From contig NZ_CP012382.1 in assembly GCF_001267885.1 (NCBI RefSeq), positions 558,001-622,000 of the forward strand: DNA of 64,000 nucleotides, read 5' to 3'. This document shows positions 8,313-16,657 of this stretch, piece by piece. Under the pieces are notes generated by a model. That model was not told where the DNA came from, searched no databases, and worked only from the letters and a program-made list of their open reading frames with translations. Source of the DNA: Streptomyces ambofaciens ATCC 23877 (GTDB lineage: Bacteria; Actinomycetota; Actinomycetes; Streptomycetales; Streptomycetaceae). The position numbers and the translations under genes were made by a program. The stretch's first letter is position 1, and each line of letters opens with the position of its first letter.

Positions 8313-9515
8313 GTGATCAGCATCGACGGGGTGGGCGTCTTCCTGGGCCTGGACGTCGGCAAGCAGACGCATCACGGCCACGGCCTGACCCCGGCCGGGA
8401 AGAAGGTGTTCGACAAGCAGCTGCCGAACAGCGAACCGAAGCTGCGGGCTGTCTTCGACAAGCTCACGGCCAAGTTCGGCACCGTCCTGGTGATCGTGGA
8501 CCAGCCCGCCTCCATCGGCGCCCTCCCACTGACCGTCGCCCGGGACGCCGGCTGCCAGGTCGCCTACCTGCCCGGACTGGCGATGCGCCGGATCGCCGAC
8601 CTCTACCCGGGCGAGGCCAAGACCGACGCGAAGGACGCCGCGGTCATTGCGGACGCTGCCCGCACCATGCCCCACACCCTGCGCACCCTCGACCTGACCG
8701 ATGAGGTCACCGCGGAGCTGACCATGCTGGTCGGCTTCGACCAGGACCTCGCAGGCGAGGCCAACCGCACCTCCAACCGCATCCGCGGCCTGCTCACCCA
8801 GTTCCACCCCAGCCTGGAGCGCGTCCTCGGCCCGCGCCTGGACCATCCGGCAGTGACCTGGCTCCTCGAGCGTTACGGATCCCCGCAAGCACTCCGCAAA
8901 GCGGGCCGCCGCAAGCTGGTCGAGGTCGTCCGCCCGAGAGCCCCGCGCATGGCCGAGCGGCTGGTCGACGACACCTTCACCGCACTCGACGAGCAGACCG
9001 TCGTCGTCCCGGGCACCGGCACCCTCGACGTGATCGTCCCGTCGCTGGCGAAGTCGCTGGCCGCCGTTCACGAACAACGCCGGGCCCTGGAAACGCGGAT
9101 TGAGGCACTGCTGGAGGCCCACCCTCTTTCCCAGGTCCTGACCTCGATGCCCGGCATCGGCGTCAGGACCGCCGCAGTCCTCCTGGCCACCGTCGGCGAC
9201 GGCAGCAGCTTTCCCACCGCCGCCCACCTGGCCTCCTACGCCGGCCTCGCCCCGGTAACCCGGCAGTCCGGCACGTCGATCCACGGCGAGCACGCCCCCA
9301 GAGGCGGCAACCGGCAGCTGAAACGAGCGATGTTCCTCTCCGCGTTCGCAGCCCTCCACGACCCCGCCTCCCGCACCTACTACGACCGCTGCCGAGCCCG
9401 CGGCAAAACCCACACCCAGGCCCTCCTCCGCCTCGCCCGCCATCGCATCAGCGTCCTGTTCGCCCTGCTCCGCGACGGAACCTTCTACGAGCCGAGGAGC
9501 CCTCGACTCGCTTGA
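8313..9515 (+). CDS. IS110-family transposase (DEDD recombinase)
   Basis: 400 residues. The N-terminal RuvC-like DEDD domain covers about residues 8-160: FLGLDVGKQTHH carries the first Asp, VIVDQPASIG follows near 67, and AKTDAKDAAVIAD near 108 holds the last pair. The C-terminal Transposase_20 domain contains TSMPGIGVRTAAVLLA (about 276-292) and YAGLAPVTRQSG, with the SGTSIHG Ser region thought to be catalytic in this family. The GTG at 8313 follows a GGGGGCA ribosome-binding site and precedes the conserved region directly. Full length and uninterrupted, so the element may be active. Confidence 0.9.
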   Translation: MISIDGVGVFLGLDVGKQTHHGHGLTPAGKKVFDKQLPNSEPKLRAVFDKLTAKFGTVLVIVDQPASIGALPLTVARDAGCQVAYLPGLAMRRIADLYPGEAKTDAKDAAVIADAARTMPHTLRTLDLTDEVTAELTMLVGFDQDLAGEANRTSNRIRGLLTQFHPSLERVLGPRLDHPAVTWLLERYGSPQALRKAGRRKLVEVVRPRAPRMAERLVDDTFTALDEQTVVVPGTGTLDVIVPSLAKSLAAVHEQRRALETRIEALLEAHPLSQVLTSMPGIGVRTAAVLLATVGDGSSFPTAAHLASYAGLAPVTRQSGTSIHGEHAPRGGNRQLKRAMFLSAFAALHDPASRTYYDRCRARGKTHTQALLRLARHRISVLFALLRDGTFYEPRSPRLA

Positions 9516-9536
9516 CGAAGGACATAGAGGCACCCC

Positions 9537-9750
9537 CCTGCCGGTCCTGACCTGCCCGGAGACCTCCGACGCGCATAAACGCGAGGACCAGTGGATCAGG
9601 CTCCACTGGAAGACTCGAACTCTGGTGGAATGGGCGGCTTACCGACCGGCGAGCTCACCGGGATGCGCTCAACCTGGGGCGATGCATCGTGGTCGGGTCA
9701 AGGATGGCCTGTTTCCTGTTCGGATGTCGGGCCGCAGGCAGGCACCCTGA
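9537..9750 (+). pseudogene. HAD-like protein, downstream fragment
   Basis: Continues the frame broken at 8053: LPVLTCPETSD, then LHWKTRTLVEWA, the usual C-terminal motif of these HAD-like proteins. Beyond about 9640 the sequence loses resemblance to the family before a stop at 9748-9750, so the gene was probably decaying besides being split. Confidence 0.55.
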
Positions 9751-9816
9751 GCCTCGCGGCCACCGGCGTCACGGCATGCCCGCATCGTGATGCCCCCGCT
9801 GCACACCGCGGACGGG

Positions 9817-10842
9817 CTACGTCATCAACTCGATGTGGGGATGCTCGGGCTCCGCCGGGCAGACGAACAGGTGCTGCCGGTAGCCGCTGCCTATCTGGAC
9901 CCCGGTCGCGTTGTAGCCGCGGTGGCCGGGGTACGGTCCAGCACCTGGATGGGGGTGCGGAGACCAGCTGTTGCCGGCGTCGTCCCCTGATCATGCCCAG
10001 GACCCTGCTCTTCTGGCGTTCGGCAGCCGCGGTCGCCGACATCCTCGACACGCCCCCCGAGCCGCCCGCAGTGCAGTTCGACGGCTATCTACCGGAACCG
10101 TGCGTGCTCGAACCGGAGCAGATCACCGAGTACCCCGACCATCTGGAGCTGAGCGAAGGACTGCGGGAGCAGCTCAAGCAGTGGAGTGTGCCGCAGGCGG
10201 CAGAGGAAGACATGGACCCGGACACGTACTACGACTGTGTGCTGTCCAACGCACCCGGCTGGAAGGTCGGCGGCTGGCCCGCTTGGGACTCCAACGACCC
10301 CAGCTCGCAGCCCTGCTCCGAGTGCGGCACCGGCATGGAGCTCCTGATGACCGTTGCCACGTTCGAGGAAGATGATCGAAGGGGCACCACAGAACCTGCA
10401 GCAGGTCCTTGCCCTCCGGCGGGCTCAGATCGGGCACATCCCGTACGTACAGCTGCGCGACGGGCAGCATCGCTATGGGGCCGTCGTACGCCTGGACCGC
10501 CAGCCTCACCGGATACGTCCGAGGGGGCCGGATCCGCTCGAGAGTCTCCCGTTCCTCCGGAGTCAGGTCCCGGCCGTGCGAGGCGGCGAAGATCCGTCGT
10601 TCCAGCCACAGATCCGCCGGGGACTGGGCTGAGTTGATGCCATCCACCACATGCGGCTCCTCGCAGTGCGGCCACGGCTCCTCAGCGGGCCACAGCAGCG
10701 GCCCGCCGATCGAGCTGTCGTGCCATGTCGGCGCCCCAGTGCGGGGGTGCAGGCGGGTCGCCGTGCGGGCCAGCGGAGCCAGTTGAGGAAAGACCGCGGC
10801 AACGTCGATGGGCCGTGGCGGAGTGACAGGAGTGACCTTCAT
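9817..10842 (-). pseudogene. DUF1963-like gene with inverted central segment
   Basis: The N-terminal third is on the minus strand from ATG 10842 (MKVTPVTPPRP) through SIGGPLLWPAEEPWP, MLPVAQLYVRDVP and LLQVLWCPFDH (about 10372). The C-terminal part is also on the minus strand, near 9984-9817 (GNSWSPHP, GYRQHLFVCP, stop TAG). The middle of the family, MPRTLLFWRSAAAV, PEPCVLEPEQITEYP, APGWKVGGW and CSECGTGMELLMTVATFEE, is encoded on the plus strand between about 9993 and 10373. The outer parts share one frame across the inversion. As it stands the gene cannot make its protein. Function unknown; such proteins are cytosolic with a possible zinc-binding CxxC. Confidence 0.8.
9989..10377. other. 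Inverted internal segment of the DUF1963-like gene
   Basis: The flipped segment is bounded by a 6-bp inverted pair, GATCAT at 9989-9994 and ATGATC at 10372-10377. Re-inverting exactly on that pair leaves the middle one base out of frame at each junction, with opposite sign. Moving the inversion axis slightly restores one open frame throughout. Breakpoints therefore lie within a few bases of these sites. Confidence 0.7.
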
Positions 10843-11097
10843 GGCCGCAATCTTGCCAATCGCCACTGCCAACGGCCCTCGTGGCCGCCCCAGAGTTCCG
10901 GCTCGGGCACCACCCGGGGTAGCGCTACCGCCGATCCGTTGCCATGCGCAATCCTCGATCAAGGGCTGCGGGCCACTCAAGGCCAACGCCTGCGCCGCTA
11001 CAACGCCTACACACACGAGGTGCGCGACCATGTGGCGAGTTCTCTACCAGGCAGGGAGCCGACTCGGCTATGCCGCCTCCCTGCGCTGTGACATATC

Positions 11098-12099
11098 TCA
11101 TGGGGTCTGTCCGGCCTCGTCGACGATGCCCGAGTCGATGAGGGCGACGGAGGTGACGGCGGTTCCGGCTCGGCCCCAGGCGTTGTCTTCCACGAGGACC
11201 GTGCGCTCACCCAGCAGCCGGGCCGTGCTCTTGTCGAAGATCCATTCCGTGCGTTCGCCGTCGTGGGTCCGGGCGACGGCGACCCCGTGCCGGCCCGCCG
11301 CGTCCACGGCGTCGGGGACGATGCCGACTCCGGGAATGAGCGCAGCGGCGCGGTAGAGAGCCGCAGTGGTCTTGGGGGGAGTCACCCCGTTGCGCAGCAG
11401 GTCGCCGATCGTGACGAAGGCTTCCTGGTCCGGTCCTGTCGTGGAGCCGGATCCGGCTCCGTGGTTCTTCTCGGCGTCGTCGCGGATCTGCTCGAGCAGG
11501 GCGTCAGGATCGGCCGGCAGGGCGGCGAGGAAGATGTAGGTCGGCGCGTTCAGGTTCCCTCCACCCGCAGTGCCCGGCAGCAGGCTGTCGCTGCCGCCCT
11601 TGCGCTGCATGGTCGGCTTGCTGCCGTCCACCGAGGTCCACCGCTCCATGCTCTCGTCCTCGCGCAGAAGCTCCATTTCGCCGGCTGTGGTCTCGGACAG
11701 CACCGACGTGTGACCCACCGTCTTGACGTAGGAGTACTGGCCGGCGCGCACCGTCGTCCGCGGTGTCGTCGCGGCGGCCAGGGCCGCTCTTTCCAGCAGC
11801 CGGACCGATGCTGCCGAGGCCGGTGGCACAGTACGCGCGGTGTCAGGAGATCCGGAACCGAGACTGAGGACGACGACGGCAGCTCCGGCAGCCACCGCTG
11901 TGCCCAGGAGCAGGCCCCAGCGAACTCTCGGCCGCGAGGCGAGGCGGGAAGGGCGGGATCGCGCGTGCCGGTCGACCTCGCTCAAGAAGTGTGCGCGGCG
12001 TGCTGCCACGCGTTCGGGTGCCGGGTCCGGGTAGGGCGCGGGAGGCAGCGTCCGGCTCGCCTGCTCACGCTCGACTTGTTCCCGCTGCTCCAGATTCAT
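11098..12099 (-). CDS. CU044_5270-type membrane protein, candidate anti-sigma partner
   Basis: 333 residues. The cytosolic N-terminal 60 residues are charged (EQREQVEREQ, ERVAARRAHFLSEVD), one membrane helix lies at about 62-82 (WGLLLGTAVAAGAAVVVLSL), and the rest is extracellular. The overall pattern matches the CU044_5270 family, which is commonly encoded directly after an ECF sigma factor. Its ATG overlaps the sigma-factor stop (ATGA, 12096-12099), so the two are translationally coupled. Role as anti-sigma factor is inferred from topology and coupling; there is no zinc anti-sigma HxxxCxxC motif. Confidence 0.75.
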   Translation of the reverse strand: MNLEQREQVEREQASRTLPPAPYPDPAPERVAARRAHFLSEVDRHARSRPSRLASRPRVRWGLLLGTAVAAGAAVVVLSLGSGSPDTARTVPPASAASVRLLERAALAAATTPRTTVRAGQYSYVKTVGHTSVLSETTAGEMELLREDESMERWTSVDGSKPTMQRKGGSDSLLPGTAGGGNLNAPTYIFLAALPADPDALLEQIRDDAEKNHGAGSGSTTGPDQEAFVTIGDLLRNGVTPPKTTAALYRAAALIPGVGIVPDAVDAAGRHGVAVARTHDGERTEWIFDKSTARLLGERTVLVEDNAWGRAGTAVTSVALIDSGIVDEAGQTP

Positions 12100-12761
12100 C
12101 GTGGTCTCCTTCGGTGGGCGTGCGGGCTGCGGTCACCCCGCTGTGCGATGTGTCCGCTGCCGGTCCGCGGTTCCGCACCGTCCGCATTCGGCACCGCCAG
12201 TTCCTCCTCGACGAGCCTGCGCAGTTTCCCTCTCGCCCGGGAAAGCCGGGAACGTACGGTGCCCACCGGAACACCCAGTGCCTCAGCGGCCGCCGCGTAC
12301 CCCAGGCCGGACCAGACGACCAGCGTGAAGACCTCGCGCTCGCCGCGCTTGAGACATTGCAGCGCTCTGGCAGCGGCGGCCAGCCGCTGAGCGTCGGCCA
12401 TCTGACCGACCACCTCGTCCGAAAAGTCCGGCGAAGCTTCCGGCGGCGGCAGACGGGTCATCGCCTCCCGGTGCCGGCGTGCCGCCCGGGCGGTATTGCG
12501 CATCACGTTCGTCGCGATGCCCAAGAGCCACGCCCGGACGCTTCTGACTTCCTCGCGCAGCTTGTCACGCAGCCGCCACGCCTCCAGGAAAGTGAGCGAC
12601 AGGACGTCCTCGGCCACGGCCCAGTCGCCCGTCGTCCGGATCGCGTGGGCGTAGACGACGCGCGCGTGCTCGTCGAAGATCTCGGCGAACGCCGCCCGAT
12701 CGCCGGACCGGACCCGTTCATGTAAGAGGAAGTCCACAGCAACAAGTGTCCGCACAGCCAC
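12096..12761 (-). CDS. ECF RNA polymerase sigma factor
   Basis: 221 residues. Region 2 spans about 12-80 (AFAEIFDEHARVVYAHAIRTTGD, WAVAEDVLSLTFLEAWR) and region 4 about 128-190 (LQCLKRGEREVFTLVVWSGLGYAAAAEALGVPVGTVRSRLSRAR split over the helix-turn-helix). The GTG at 12761 follows GAGGAA at good spacing. Codon 13 is TTA (minus strand, near 12724), a very rare Leu codon in Streptomyces that needs the bldA tRNA, so translation is probably tied to development. It forms a coupled operon with the membrane protein downstream. The last 30 residues are basic and poorly conserved. Confidence 0.88.
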   Translation of the reverse strand: MAVRTLVAVDFLLHERVRSGDRAAFAEIFDEHARVVYAHAIRTTGDWAVAEDVLSLTFLEAWRLRDKLREEVRSVRAWLLGIATNVMRNTARAARRHREAMTRLPPPEASPDFSDEVVGQMADAQRLAAAARALQCLKRGEREVFTLVVWSGLGYAAAAEALGVPVGTVRSRLSRARGKLRRLVEEELAVPNADGAEPRTGSGHIAQRGDRSPHAHRRRPR

Positions 12762-12933
12762 AACGGTTCCTCGCCCGGCAGGAGTCCCTCGACGAGCGGT
12801 GACCGCGGCCCCTCCGTCCGCTCACAGCCCGCGCCGTGCCCCCTCGGGGCTGCCGTCCTGTCCGGCGTGGGCCCGCGGGACCGTCGGTCAGCGCCCCCAC
12901 TGCGTCACGGCGCTGGGTGTGGGCGGCGCCCGG

Positions 12934-13134
12934 TCATTGCGGGCAGCCGCCGGCGCAGAGCAGACCGACGATCCCGCCGTCGCCGGCCGCCGCGGGGACG
13001 ACGTGGTGGGTGGTGGCCGCGGAACGCCCGCCGGTCTCCCAGGGCATGGAGGCCGCCACGGCCTGGGGGACGAGGGCGGAGAAGGCTGCGGTGGTCATGA
13101 AGACGGCTGCCACCACACCCTTGCACTGACGCAT
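12934..13134 (-). CDS. Small secreted peptide with C-terminal CAGGC
   Basis: 66 residues. Residues 1-28 make a signal peptide (MRQCKG, hydrophobic core, AVAAS). The mature part is about 37 residues, Gly/Ala-rich and ends LLCAGGCPQ, with two closely spaced Cys that could form a disulfide. ATG 13134 has a strong GGAGGAG ribosome-binding site. It is monocistronic, with the sigma-factor operon downstream on the same strand. It is not a chaplin or a recognised lanthipeptide; function unknown. Confidence 0.6.
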   Translation of the reverse strand: MRQCKGVVAAVFMTTAAFSALVPQAVAASMPWETGGRSAATTHHVVPAAAGDGGIVGLLCAGGCPQ

Positions 13135-13525
13135 CTGGACTCCTCCATCGATATTCGGCCGACGACGTACGGCGGTCGGCCGTCTCCCCGGCCCGGCCGC
13201 CACGGCTGACCGCCAGTCTCACCGTGCGCGGTACGCCGTTCCAGGCCCACCGGACAAGTCACGGCGATTCTTCATACGATCACCGTGAACGGCGGCGTGC
13301 GTTCCGGACAGGTGCGGCCACGCGGGCGGCGGTTGCCGCGCCGGGCCCCGCTCCACCGGATTCAGGACGCGGCGTTCTTCCCGCTCGCTGTCACTCGGGG
13401 GGCGGCCCTTGCAGCGCCCGCGAGAGCACACTGCGCGCCGACCGTGAGGCCGTGGCCGTACACGGGGTTTGTAAACGGCGACGGCGTCGCCCAGGCGGAC
13501 GAATCCGGCGGGACGGCGTCCGGCC
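13135..13525. other. Intergenic, no gene supported
   Basis: 391 bp between the secreted peptide gene and the downstream end of the XRE regulator gene. Weak open frames on both strands lack family signals. A short palindrome-like GTTTGTAAAC lies near 13469-13478; nothing else stands out. Confidence 0.4.
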
Positions 13526-14374
13526 TCAGCGCAGCGCCCGCGAGCCGATAACCGCGAGGAGGCGCAGTCTGTCGTGGCTCTCGCCGCCCGGTACCGCGGT
13601 GTAGACGACGAGGCGGTGTGACTGCTCCGGGTCGAGGAGCATCTGACAGTTCAGTTCGAGGGCACCGACCTCCGGGTGGACGAAGCGCTTGACGTGATGG
13701 GGTCGGACGCCGACCTCGTGCTTGTCCCACAGGACACGGAACTCGTCGCTCCGCGCGAGGAGCAGCTCGGCGTACTCGGCGGCTCGGGAGCCCGGCCCTC
13801 GTAGCGTGGCCACTTCACGGAGGCCGGACGCGAACATCCGGGAGAGGAACGCGTGATCCGCCGGCGCGTAGAGCTCGCGGGTCTCCGGATCGGTGAACCA
13901 GCGGTAGCCGATGCTGCGCGCCGGACCGGTGTGGCGGGTCCCGTCCCCGGTGAGAGCGATGCCGAGCGGGGTCTGCCGCAGCGTCTCCCCGAGTTCGGTG
14001 ACGACCTCCGCGGGCGTGTCGCCCAGCCGGTCGAGGACGCGCAGCAGGCCGGGGCTGATGTGCTCGCTGACGGTGCCCGTGCCCCGGACGGGCGGGGCGT
14101 GACCGGCGAGACGGAACAGGTGGTCCCGCTCTTCGAGGGAGAGGTGCAGCCCCTGCGCCATCGAGGCGATCATGGACTCGGACGGCTGCGGGCCGCGCCC
14201 GCGCTCGAGGCGGGCGTAGTAGTCGGTCGACATGTGGCAGAGGTCGGCGACCTCCTCCCGGCGCAGACCGCTCGTTCTGCGCCGCTGTCCGCGCGGGAGA
14301 CCGACGTCCTCGGGTTGCAGCAGCTCCCTGCGGCGCCGCAGGTACGCCGCGAGCCCGGCCCGGTCGATGTCCAT
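13526..14374 (-). CDS. XRE-family regulator with MmyB-like ligand domain
   Basis: 282 residues. An N-terminal helix-turn-helix covers about 6-85 (LAAYLRRRRELLQPEDVGLP, RTSGLRREEVADLCHMSTDYYARLERGRG). A C-terminal MmyB-like domain covers about 105-275 (RWFTDPETRELY, LLARSDEFRVLWDKHEVGVRP, VHPEVGALELNCQMLLDPEQ). Regulators of this type usually sit next to and control an SDR enzyme, and here an SDR gene is divergent 271 bp away. Ligand unknown. Confidence 0.85.
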   Translation of the reverse strand: MDIDRAGLAAYLRRRRELLQPEDVGLPRGQRRRTSGLRREEVADLCHMSTDYYARLERGRGPQPSESMIASMAQGLHLSLEERDHLFRLAGHAPPVRGTGTVSEHISPGLLRVLDRLGDTPAEVVTELGETLRQTPLGIALTGDGTRHTGPARSIGYRWFTDPETRELYAPADHAFLSRMFASGLREVATLRGPGSRAAEYAELLLARSDEFRVLWDKHEVGVRPHHVKRFVHPEVGALELNCQMLLDPEQSHRLVVYTAVPGGESHDRLRLLAVIGSRALR

Positions 14375-14645
14375 GCGTTTCCCCCTCTCGTACCGGTCCC
14401 TTTCTAGCGCGTGGCCCCGCGCTTATCCACGGATCGTCGATCCCCCTCTCCGGCGCGGCCGGCCGACGGTGCCGGGCGGACGGCAGACGTGTCCCCGGCA
14501 CGGCCCCGCCGGCCTGCCGCGACCCGGTCCGCCGCGGCCCCGGTCCGCCGCGACCCGGCCCGCCCATCAGTGGATCGGGAGGTCCTGGACACGTCCGGTC
14601 GCCGGGGACACCTTGGGGACGACGACATCGTGAGGGAGTGCACAC

Positions 14646-15587
14646 ATGCCACGCCAGGACACCGACATCAGCGTTCCCGACCTGACCGGGAAGCGTGCCG
14701 TCGTCACCGGAGCGAGTGACGGAATCGGACTCGGCATCGCCACGCGTCTGGCCGCCGCCGGCGCGGAGGTCGTCATGCCGGTCCGCAATCCGCGCAAGGG
14801 CGAGGGAGCGGTTGCCAGGATCCGTCAGGGGGCGCCCCACGCGAACGTGTCGCTGCGCGCCCTCGACCTCTCCTCGCTCGCCTCCGTCACCGCACTCGGC
14901 AAGGCCTTGCTGGACGAGGGCCGCCCCATCCACCTCCTCGTCAACAACGCCGGCGTCATGACCCCGCCCGACCGGCAGACGACCGCCGACGGCTTCGAGC
15001 TGCAGTTCGGCACCAACCACCTGGGCCACTTCGCCCTGGTCCACCACCTGTTGCCGCTGCTGCGAGCCGGCCGGGCCCGGGTGACGTCCCAGATCAGCGT
15101 CGCCGCGAACCGCAACGCCATCAACTGGGACGACCTGGGCTGGCAGCGTTCCTACAACGGCATGCGCGCCTACAGCCAGTCGAAGATCGCCCTCGGTCTC
15201 TTCGGACTCGAACTCGACCGGCGCTCCGAAGCGGCGGGCTGGGGCATCACGAGCAACCTCTCCCACCCGGGAATCGCGCCGACGAGCCTGCTCGCCGCCC
15301 GCCCCGAGGTCGGCCGCACCGAGGACACGCTGGGAGTACGCCTGATCCGCGCCCTGTCCACCCGCGGCATCCTTGTCGGCACGGTGCACACGGCGCAGTT
15401 GCCTGCCCTGCTCGCCGCCACGTCCCCCCAGGCCGTCGGCGGGGGCTTCTACGGACCGAAGGGGCCCGGGCACATGGGTGGCCCTCCGGGGGAGCAGAAG
15501 CTGTACAGCCGTTTGCGCGACACCGGGGAGGCGCAGCGCATCTGGCGGATCTCCGAGGAGCTCGCGGGTGTCGGCTCCTGGGGGTAG
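14646..15587 (+). CDS. Short-chain dehydrogenase/reductase
   Basis: 313 residues, cytosolic. The N-terminal Rossmann cofactor motif GASDGIGLG is at about 19-27, NNAG near 99, and the catalytic YSQSK (YxxxK) near 178. The length and the [21 protein letters not shown] stretch fit the retinol-dehydrogenase/protochlorophyllide-reductase-like branch. The R in MPVRNPRKG after the second strand suggests NADP(H). It is divergent from the XRE/MmyB regulator, which probably controls it. Substrate not predictable. Confidence 0.85.
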   Translation: MPRQDTDISVPDLTGKRAVVTGASDGIGLGIATRLAAAGAEVVMPVRNPRKGEGAVARIRQGAPHANVSLRALDLSSLASVTALGKALLDEGRPIHLLVNNAGVMTPPDRQTTADGFELQFGTNHLGHFALVHHLLPLLRAGRARVTSQISVAANRNAINWDDLGWQRSYNGMRAYSQSKIALGLFGLELDRRSEAAGWGITSNLSHPGIAPTSLLAARPEVGRTEDTLGVRLIRALSTRGILVGTVHTAQLPALLAATSPQAVGGGFYGPKGPGHMGGPPGEQKLYSRLRDTGEAQRIWRISEELAGVGSWG

Positions 15588-15898
15588 GGCCTCCCGGGCC
15601 CGACGAGGTCTCGCGGCCCTGAGGAGACCTTGCGGCCCTGAGGAGACCTTGCGGCCCTGACAAGGCATTGCGGGACGGACGACGTCTCGCGGGACGGATG
15701 ACGTCACCCTTCGACAGGAGCCCGTCGGCCCGACTCCCGCCGGTCGCGCGGGGGGTGACGGAACCGCCGGCACACGGGTGGGGGCATCCGGTGATCCGGC
15801 TCGGCAGCCGGAATGACGGATTGGCGGCCGTGCGATGCGGGCAGGGAGGCAGGTGGTGTCATGAACGCGACTACCTTCCCCCCACAAGGAGGTCGACC
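15588..15898 (+). repeat. Intergenic with short tandem repeats
   Basis: 311 bp. GCGGCCCTGAGGAGACCTT occurs twice head-to-tail at 15613-15650, followed by a partial third copy to 15660. A second degenerate pair based on GCGGGACGGAYGACGTC follows at about 15669-15705. The snapalysin promoter must lie in the remaining part. Confidence 0.6.
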
Positions 15899-16465
15899 AT
15901 GCACGTCCGTACCTTGACCGGCGGCCTGGCCGCGACGCTGCTGATGTCCCTACCCCTGCTCGGTGGCCAGGCCTCGGCCGCCGGCCCGTCCGGAGGCTCC
16001 ACGCTTCCCGCTGCCGCAGCCGCCCGGATCCTCACCTACGACGCGAGCGGCTCCGCGGAGTTCAAATCCGCGGTCGACCGCGGCGCGGCCATCTGGAACG
16101 AGAGCGTCGACAGCGTGGAGCTCCGACCGGCCGCGTCCGGACAGCGCGCCAACATCCGCGTCCTGGCGGACAACGGCTGGCCGCGTGCCCTGCCCGGTTC
16201 CCTCGGCAACGGCACCGTCTACATCGGGCGCCAAGCCGTGAACCAGGGTTACAACACGGTGCGCATCTCGTCCCACGAACTCGGGCACATCCTGGGGCTG
16301 CCGGACCGCAAGCCCGGCCCCTGCTCCAGTCTGATGTCGGGGTCCAGCGCGGGCGTCCCCTGCACCAACCCCTACCCGAACGCGGCCGAGAAGGCCGAGG
16401 TCGAGGGCAACTTCTCCGCGACCTCCCGGGCACCTGCGCCGCGGCCCGTCCTGGTCGGAGACTGA
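15899..16465 (+). CDS. snpA: Snapalysin-like secreted zinc protease (M7)
   Basis: 188 residues. Residues 1-29 are a signal peptide ending ASAAG. The zinc motif SSHELGHILGLPD (HExxHxxGxxD, about 122-134) followed by PGPCSSLMSGSS with the Met-turn matches the M7 snapalysin family of small extracellular Streptomyces proteases. An ideal AAGGAGG ribosome-binding site precedes ATG 15899. The LysR activator often found next to snpA is absent here. A hairpin terminator follows. Confidence 0.82.
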   Translation: MHVRTLTGGLAATLLMSLPLLGGQASAAGPSGGSTLPAAAAARILTYDASGSAEFKSAVDRGAAIWNESVDSVELRPAASGQRANIRVLADNGWPRALPGSLGNGTVYIGRQAVNQGYNTVRISSHELGHILGLPDRKPGPCSSLMSGSSAGVPCTNPYPNAAEKAEVEGNFSATSRAPAPRPVLVGD

Positions 16466-16503
16466 CCGAAAGCTCAGGGAAACCGTCCGTGCTCCACCCG
16501 TGC

Positions 16504-16531
16504 ACCCCACCCCGCACACGAGGGGTGGGGT
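16504..16531 (+). terminator. Stem-loop terminator after the snapalysin gene
   Basis: ACCCCACCCC (16504-16513) and GGGGTGGGGT (16522-16531) form a perfect 10-bp stem with an 8-nt loop, 38 bp past the snapalysin stop. No U-tract follows, as is common in Streptomyces. It also lies downstream of the convergent regulator gene at 16658. Confidence 0.75.
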
Positions 16532-16657
16532 CACGCGCTCCCAGCGGGTCGCCTACCCCGGCCGCGCCCCGCCGGCCTCTCGGCGCTCCGGACACCACCC
16601 CGTCAGCCCCCGGCGCTCCGGGCACCGCTGATCGGACCCTCCCAGCCCTGTCGGCGG

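Larger units (their letters stand above)
8054..9536 (+). mobile_element. IS110-family insertion sequence
   Basis: The ends are deduced from the interrupted HAD-like gene: joining 8053 to 9537 restores LGLPPLPVLTCPE in frame across a run of C. No terminal inverted repeats were seen, as expected for IS110, and no long duplication is present. The layout is about 260 bp non-coding, the recombinase gene, then about 20 bp. A long left non-coding end is characteristic of the IS110 subgroup. Confidence 0.75.

Noticed and set aside
9591..10637. A long plus-strand open frame starting MDQAPLEDS
   Set aside because: Only its middle (about 9993-10373) is genuine coding, and that part is the inverted core of the DUF1963-like gene. 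The ends are chance open frame.
13219..13431. A short minus-strand open frame upstream of the secreted peptide gene
   Set aside because: Arg/Pro-rich, no ribosome-binding site and no motif.
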